Positions 57,747-64,000 of a DNA stretch of 64,000 nt are shown here, in pieces. The notes under the pieces are model-generated. The model was not told the DNA's origin. It made no database searches and saw only the letters and a program-made list of their open reading frames with translations. The stretch's first letter is position 1; every line of letters starts with the position of its first letter. Where the stretch lies: contig CP136064.1 of NCBI GenBank assembly GCA_032622095.1, forward strand, positions 113,262,004 through 113,326,003, written 5' to 3'. The translations under genes were made by a program, and so were the position numbers. The stretch comes from Siphonodentalium dalli. Taxonomy: Eukaryota; Mollusca; Scaphopoda; Gadilida; Siphonodentaliidae.

Positions 57747-59499
57747 ACAGTGTCATTGACACTTTCATATTGATATACATGCAGGCCAGTGCATTTCTAT
57801 ACTTGTTTGTTCTTTCATTGATTTCCATTACAGAAACCATACCCGGGTGGTGCATACCATGTACTAGTATAAAGATAGACAGGAGTTGTCTGTCATGCAC
57901 CGGCACCATGCCAATGTCACTACATAATGATAAACAGAAAGAAATGAGAAAAAACACTCTGGACAATCTATGAAGTATTACATGTAGGTAATCCATCAAA
58001 TAAGTTTCACATATATTTGCTAGCAGTGGTACTTTGTCCATTTTCAATACCAAACTGGAAAACTATGTACAAGTAATTTGGCGCCCATGTGCTATATATG
58101 TACATGTACGGTATATCACAGCAAACAAAGTCAATGTTGTTTTTAAAAGAGTCTGATAAAGTCTTTGTTTTATAATTCTAATTTCCTATATATATGTTAC
58201 AGTTACACAAAGATTTATCTGGCATTTTGTAATGTCTGATTAAGGTTGTACATGTACATGTAGTATTTAGGGTCATTGTGTTCAACGCCAAACATGCCTG
58301 AAATATTTGGCCACTTCACATATTGAGGGGACTGAGGCCTTTGTCCAGTGTTTTTCCAGGATTTTTTAAAGATGATATACATGTATGTATAATTTTCCAT
58401 GAATAAACATGAACATGCACACTGTGCATGTACATGTAGCTTAATGTATTAAAAAAATAAATAAAATTTGCGTAATTCGTGCTGAGATCTGAAAAATACT
58501 GTAATTTGTCCAACGGTATGTTCATTTTTTAATCTATGCAAATTATGTTTTAATGAAATGCAGATGCAGTGGTTTTATACCATACACTTTTGTAGCCCCC
58601 CTCCCACGGTCCAGTCGGTAGAGCGCTAAATGTATTACGTCGTCAAAGGCTGTCCAAAACAAATTTATGATCCACTCAGGGATGTGGTGACAGGGGGGGG
58701 GGTGATTTGGCAAATTTCATGTTCAGATGATAGTTCATATCTATAAAAATACCTGAATAATGGGCTGCCCAGTGGATTAGAGAATAGCTTATAGGCTACT
58801 TTCCAGGCCTGCGAGGGAAGAGTTAAATTTATAAGCACGAGGGGTATGCAAATGGAATTACGAAAACTTGTGAATTTGTTTTGAATCAGGTGGGGGGGGG
58901 TTGCTGGTTGGTAATTCCAAAGGTGGAAACCCCCCCCCCCCAATGGAGAATCTCTAGCCAGCTCCCTGTCAACACTAAGAGCTCGGTTAATCGAGTCGTT
59001 TTATCTGGGCAAGTTTGTCAGTTGCTTACTGGGAGGGGGTTGGTGCATGGTTTCTATATGCAGTGAAGTGATTTCTCAATGAAGTTTACCCTCTGCATGG
59101 TCTTTCCTCTATCCGTCAGCCTCGCTACTGAAGCAATGATCAACCCCAACCAACCATACAGATTTGCAAAAAAAATTCAATTTACGCACATTTATCTAAA
59201 CGCTGCCTACCCTCATGCTGCCATCTCTGGTCAATAAAGAATCATAATTTATGATTTGTCGATAAGTGCGGTTGTATTCACATGGTGCCTGTTGCAGCTC
59301 TAATTTGAAAATTCAACCCTTTGGGTAAGGACATAGATAGCAAATTCATGTATGAATTTCTGTCGAGTGTGCGACATGTGTGTAATAGGGTCCAAATGAA
59401 CTGGAACCTCATTAATGAACAAGACTGATTTCACATGATTTCACATTATCGATTAATTTATAACTTTACTTGATACTGACATAAATATTTGTTCTGACC
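57747..59499. other. No gene recognised
   Basis: Non-coding, with poly-G/poly-C runs near 58693 and 58890-58942 and several 'TACATGTACATGTAG' words. ORFs reach 102 codons and are unremarkable. Confidence 0.4.
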
Positions 59500-60925
59500 C
59501 CCCCCCCCCCCACAATGAAATAAATTTTATCCTGGTGACCGAGCACTGAACAACATTAGTGGACATGATCGCTTCGACGGTGAAAATAAATTGGTTGATA
59601 CTGACATAAATGTTTGTTCTTACACCCCCCCCCCCCTCACATGTGGTGAGAAATAAATACCCCCCATTACAGGTGAGAAATAAATTTTATCCTGATGATC
59701 ATCGAACAATATTAGTGGGTGTGACCACTTTCATGCCCCCCCCCAAATAAATTTTATTCTGACCCCCCCCCCCCCCCCCCCCCACCCCCAATTAATTATT
59801 TCTGGTGACCGAACAATCTTAGTGGACATGAGTCACATGACCGCTTTGACGTATCAATAAATTGGTTGATAATGACTTGAATACATGTATATGTTCTGAC
59901 AACCCCCCACTGTTGTGGTGAGAAGTAAATTTTATCCTCGAGACCGGATTATTTGACGTTATCAATAAATTGGTTGATAATGACATAAATATTTGTTCTG
60001 GCAACCCCCCCCCCCCCCCAATAAATATTATCCTGGTGGCCAAACAACCTTAGTAGACATGAGTCACATGACCGATTGATGTACCGGTATCAATAAATTT
60101 GTTGATAATGACATAAATGTTGTGAGAAGTGAATTTTATCCTGGAGACCGACCCACAATGGACATGGCCAATTAATTGACAGTATCAATAAATTGGTTGA
60201 TTCTGCCATAAATATTGGTTCTGACTCGACCCCCCCCCCCCCCACTAAATTTTATCCTGGTGACCAAACAAACTTAGTTGGAATGCCCGCTTTGACTGTA
60301 TCAATAAATTGGTTGATACTAACATAAAAATTTGATCTGAACCCACCCCCCCCCCCCCAAATAAATTTTATCCTGGTGACTGAACAACCTTAGTGAACAT
60401 TAGTCACATGACCGCTTTGATGTATCAATAAATTGGTTGATAGTGACATAAATGTGGTGAGAACTGAGAAGTCAATTTTATCCTGGAGACCGAACCACAT
60501 TAATGGAGTTGGTCAATTATTTGGTGGTCAATAAATTGGTTGATAATGCAGGATAATGACTTAAATATTTGTCCCCCCCACCCCAAACTAATTTTATCCT
60601 GGTGACCGAGCAACCTTAGTTGACATGACCACTTTGATGGTAACAATAAATTGACTGATACTGACATAAATATTCGTTTTGACATCCCCCCACTGTTATA
60701 GGGAGATATAAATTTTATCCTGGTGCCCGAAAGCACATTAATGAACTTGAGCGATTTGACAGTTTCCATAAATTGATTGATACTGACATAGATATTTGTT
60801 CTCACTCCTCCCTGTGTCGGTGAGAAATAAATTTTATCCTGGAGACCGAACTACAATTAGGAATATGACTGATTTGACTGTATCAATAATTGGTTAAATT
60901 TACATAAATATTCTGACCGCTTCCC
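59500..60925 (+). repeat. About 115-bp satellite with poly-C tracts
   Basis: About eleven units of 'ATAAATTTTATCCTGGTGAC', 'CGAACAACCTTAGTGGACAT', 'CAATAAATTGGTTGATACTG', 'ACATAAATATTTGTTCTGAC' then C(7-20). The 'ATAAATTGGTTGAT' block recurs at about 59588, 59849, 59962, 60092, 60187, 60303, 60426, 60528, 60645 and 60768. Some units lack the poly-C run. Confidence 0.85.
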
Positions 60926-61251
60926 CTGGTACCACGTTGTGATGATTTGTCTAAAATACCTGGATCTAAGAATAAAATATATTCCGGCTACCTTTTGGCA
61001 AGAGCCATCTAGAGCATGATTTTATATTTTACTCGGTAGCCAAACCCCAGCAATTCAGAAAAGTTTAGCAATATTTGTTAAGGCGTGTATGAAGATTCAC
61101 GAAAAAACAAGAGATGACAAAATAAGATTTGATTAACCATATGTACACATGCTGCCATTACACATGTGTAATGTCAGCTTGTGTCCCTAATCTACAAAAT
61201 GAGAAAACAAATTACGACGATATTGAAGAGGACGTTATAGACGTCGCCAGG
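60926..61251. other. No gene recognised
   Basis: Unique-looking non-coding DNA between the satellite and the trinucleotide tract. Confidence 0.4.
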
Positions 61252-61809
61252 ACGATGATCACTAAGATCACAAGATGAAGATGATTAGGTCGACTGCGCT
61301 AATGGCGACGATAATGATGATGACTGCATTGTACGATGGAGATGATGATGTTGATAATGACGACGATGATGACGTCGTTTATGACGATGATGACGTCGTT
61401 TATGATGATGATTATGATGAAAATGATGACGGTGGTAATGATGAGGATAAAGATGACAGCGACGACAATGATGATGACTGACAACGACGATAACACCAGG
61501 CGACGAAGCTGATGATGGATAATGACGATGACGGACGAAGATGAAAAAGACAAAAATGTTGACATTGGTGATGATACGTATGATGACGATGAAGATGACG
61601 AATTAATTGATGATGATGATGAGAATGGTGATGATGACGATGGTGATGAAGACAGTGTGATGGTGTTGATGGTGACGATGATCATGATGATGTTGATTAT
61701 GATGATGATGATGATGAATAATGATGATGATGATGATTATGAAAATGACGATGATGACAATGTCGACGACGATGATGACGTTGTTGATGATGATGATGAT
61801 GATGATGAT
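61252..61809 (+). repeat. (GAT/GAC)n trinucleotide tract, about 560 bp
   Basis: Imperfect GATGATGAC repeats. Read as protein they give Asp-rich peptides on + and Ser/Ile-rich peptides on -. No start, splice or flanking coding signal supports a real acidic protein. Confidence 0.9.
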
Positions 61810-61840
61810 GTAAGTGACCCCATTGTATATATATGTACAT

Positions 61841-61960
61841 AGGCCAAAGAAAAAAGATAGTATGTTTCCGATAACGGAGTGAAAAAATTAGGGTAGGTAC
61901 ATGTAGGTAGGGAATTTTTATTTTTTTATTTTATTTTTGATATTTTTTATCCAGCTGCAG
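61841..61960 (+). repeat. Interspersed repeat 'GGCCAAA..GTTTCC', copy 4
   Basis: 'GGCCAAAGAAAAAAGATAGT' + 'ATGTTTCCGATAACGGAG', then 'TAGGGTAGG', then a TTTTTATTTTTTTATT tract. Confidence 0.65.
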
Positions 61961-62774
61961 AAATATTGAATTACCTCGACCGAAAATGACATAAAATGCC
62001 AACTTGTGTTGTGGGGAAAGTATTACTTGATAAACACAGCACTAGGAAATATACATTAAGATTGATGAAAGATCAAACTTACTTCATGCTTAAGTATGTT
62101 ATTTATTATTTGGCTATAAACTTGGTATGAGATTGATGTCACTAAGAATTTTACCCATAATACCGCCATTATACCATACTTGTTTTGTGACCACTGCATC
62201 CCATTGTCTAGAGGTAGCCAGTGCACCCAACCTACCATGCCTGGTTACTGGAAACAGTAGCTGTACCCCTAACATATGTGGCCATAACCTATATACATGT
62301 ATATATACAGACACACACACCATGTCTGTTTATAGTGTTCCTACCGGTACTCTCAGGCTCCAAATAAAAGTGCACGCCCAAATAATAGTACACAGGAAAA
62401 ATTCCATTGAAAGTTAATAACAGTGCAGACCCAAATAATAGCACAGGGGAAACTGTGAGCAAAACATCAACTATAGTTAAAAAAATTATAGAACATGTAC
62501 ATGTAGGTCAAGCATAGGAATCAACATAGTATGTGTCATGTATAGTTTTATTCGATATTTAAATGTTCACATGTATGCCATATACTTGAATATGTACATG
62601 CCTAAAATTATAAGCTCAACAATTTGGTATCAGAATAATATAGAAATCTCAATTTTCATACCCTCAAAATTAATAAACTTGCAGACTCAAATAAGCACTG
62701 TGCAGGGGGGGATTTCCCAAGAAAATAATAAATGGCATGCATGTTTATTTGGAACTCATGAATTTGTTCCATAA
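61961..62774. other. No gene recognised; partial MITE end
   Basis: Non-coding. TA|CTCTCAGGCTCCAAATAA at about 62351 resembles the end of 43506-43689. Phrases 'CCCAAATAATAG' recur downstream, but a matching right end was not found. Confidence 0.35.
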
Positions 62775-63079
62775 GTCCCAAACAAGGCATACAGGTAAAG
62801 CAGGCATGAGATCCACTCTCTTGAAATTAAAATTGCAAGATTCATGCCTATCAATCCACAACCCATCACACACATGTGGCTTTTGAGACAACTGTCACTT
62901 CATGTCACTTATCACAGGCTAATGTTAGAAACCATGTGTTTTGCACATTAATTGTTTTGTGTTTTTTTTAGAACTTTTTGACTTTTTCTCAAAATATCAA
63001 TAAAAAAGATTAGGGTCGGCGGGTTATTTTTAGGGTCGGTCGATGTACGGAAACATAGTATCTTTTTTCTTTGGCCTAC
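62775..63079 (-). repeat. Interspersed repeat 'GGCCAAA..GTTTCC', long copy 5
   Basis: The reverse complement of the order at 43918-44275. On + it reads 'CAAACAAGGCAT', 'GGCATGAGATCCACTCTC', 'AATCCACAACCCATCAC', 'AGAAACCATGTGTTTT', 'GGGTCGGCGGGTTATTTTTA', 'GGAAACATAGTATC', 'TTTGGCC'. Confidence 0.7.
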
Positions 63080-64000
63080 ATATCCATGTTCTGCATTAAT
63101 TTGCAGCTTTGACAATTAAAGCATAGCAATATATTTAAAGGGTCACCCATGCAGGATCCATACACAACATCCCTAATTCCATGGTCATATATCATTTTGG
63201 GAAAGATCATGTTATTCTTTCTAAAAATTTAAAGTGTGGTGTTCAGCATGGCTCATTTATGAATTTTTGCCCTACCCGGTATGTACACACTACATGTATG
63301 TAATAGAGTCCTACATGTAACTGAGCTGGAACACAAAAATCACAAAGCAAACATGTCATACATACAATTGTACATCTGCATAATGCCATCTCAAATTTAT
63401 TAATGTATTTCTTTCAGATTCAGCATTAAGCGTCACCGAGTATCCACTGTCAAGGTTCAACATACATGTACATTATCTGGAGATGTCATCTGGATCATGT
63501 GAACTGGACAACTCAATAACATGACTTCTGCTCTAACCAAGTCTTATTATGAATTTTTCCAAAACTCTCTACATGTGATTGTATACCAAACAAGTTTTGT
63601 TCAGGACACCTATGTACTACACCGCTTAATATAATACTTCACAGAAGAATATCAATATTTAATACACCCCTAGCTGAGTGTTAGTCAAGAATAAATTACA
63701 TGGGGAAGAATAAATCCTGTTTTCCATACAGGTATGAAGTAAATTCCAAGTAATTGAATATTTTGAATAAATATGTATTATATTTTATAACAAACATGTA
63801 TAATTATTTAGTTACTTTTAATAAACTACATCTATATGAACTATGCTTTGAATTATCTAGCTGACTTAACCCACACATGCCCATCATGTTACTTTCAGTG
63901 TACATGTACCTATTCCAAAAACAGTCTTATTTGAGATTTGGCGGCAAAGTGATGCCCATGTCACAGGTCTGACCCTCCTTGAAAGTGTGTGAGTTTGATT
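63080..64000. other. No gene recognised
   Basis: AT-rich, no ORF of note, several TACATGTA words. Nothing else identified up to the window end. Confidence 0.4.

Noticed and set aside
58595-58650. tRNA-like A-box (GGTCCAGTCGGTAGAGCGCT)
   Set aside because: No B-box, anticodon arm or closing acceptor stem follows within tRNA distance; at most a SINE relic or chance.
61275-61842. Asp-rich ORFs that could be an acidic protein
   Set aside because: Pure GAT/GAC trinucleotide expansion. The opposite strand is equally open as Ser/Ile repeats, and there is no coding context.

Overview
The window reads as nuclear DNA from a marine invertebrate. The evidence is AT-rich sequence, many short CG-containing transposon families, degenerate non-LTR retrotransposon pieces, Helitron-type elements, long microsatellites and no dense open reading frames. 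The over-represented palindrome TACATGTA and the repeat family built around 'AAGATGGCCGCCAGC' suggest a lophotrochozoan (mollusc-like) or another marine invertebrate. That guess rests on family resemblance only. I see no bacterial operons, CRISPR arrays, rRNA or tRNA.

The window is almost entirely mobile and repetitive DNA. Only one convincing intact protein-coding ORF is visible (22819-23535, 238 aa, unrecognised), with a weak candidate exon at 33179-33538. Recognisable retrotransposon proteins are all broken: a CR1/L2-type reverse transcriptase at 4690-5640 (+), a second at 21144-21984 (-) and an L1-like one at 24790-25225 (-).

Layout. 1-724: two head-to-tail Helitron-like elements. 840-2450: fold-back repeat carrying AATAAAGAGCGTT motifs, with a TTAA-flanked MITE. 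3996-6983: two 650-bp direct repeats flanking retrotransposon debris. 8933-10195: a small fold-back and a 170-bp tandem repeat split by a Helitron-like element. 14985-16554: Harbinger-like element (TAA duplication) holding an 80-bp minisatellite. 17568-22734: a 5.2-kb near-symmetric palindrome with an 8-bp target duplication, 2-kb arms and a minisatellite core, interrupted on one side by a retrotransposon. 22819-23535: the intact ORF, immediately beside it. 24420-30590: microsatellites, Helitron-like elements and two perfect hairpins. 33834-35728 and 52909-57746: two arrays of one repeat family, each with TA-flanked MITEs. 36023-42947: a fold-back element made of 165-bp units, broken by a Harbinger-like element and a 2.9-kb Helitron. 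46610-48985: a degenerate 27-bp repeat array in two opposite orientations. 59500-60925: a 115-bp satellite with poly-C tracts. 61252-61809: a GAT/GAC trinucleotide tract.

The most useful information is the nesting. Several insertions sit inside repeats whose uninterrupted sister units are present in the window, so exact insertion sites and target duplications can be read without any outside genome. Examples are a Helitron inserted cleanly between A and T (39347-42221), a Harbinger-like element with CTG duplication (37042-38927), and mariner-like MITEs with TA duplication (55317-55497, 34567-34950). All calls come from reading the sequence by eye; no database search was made.
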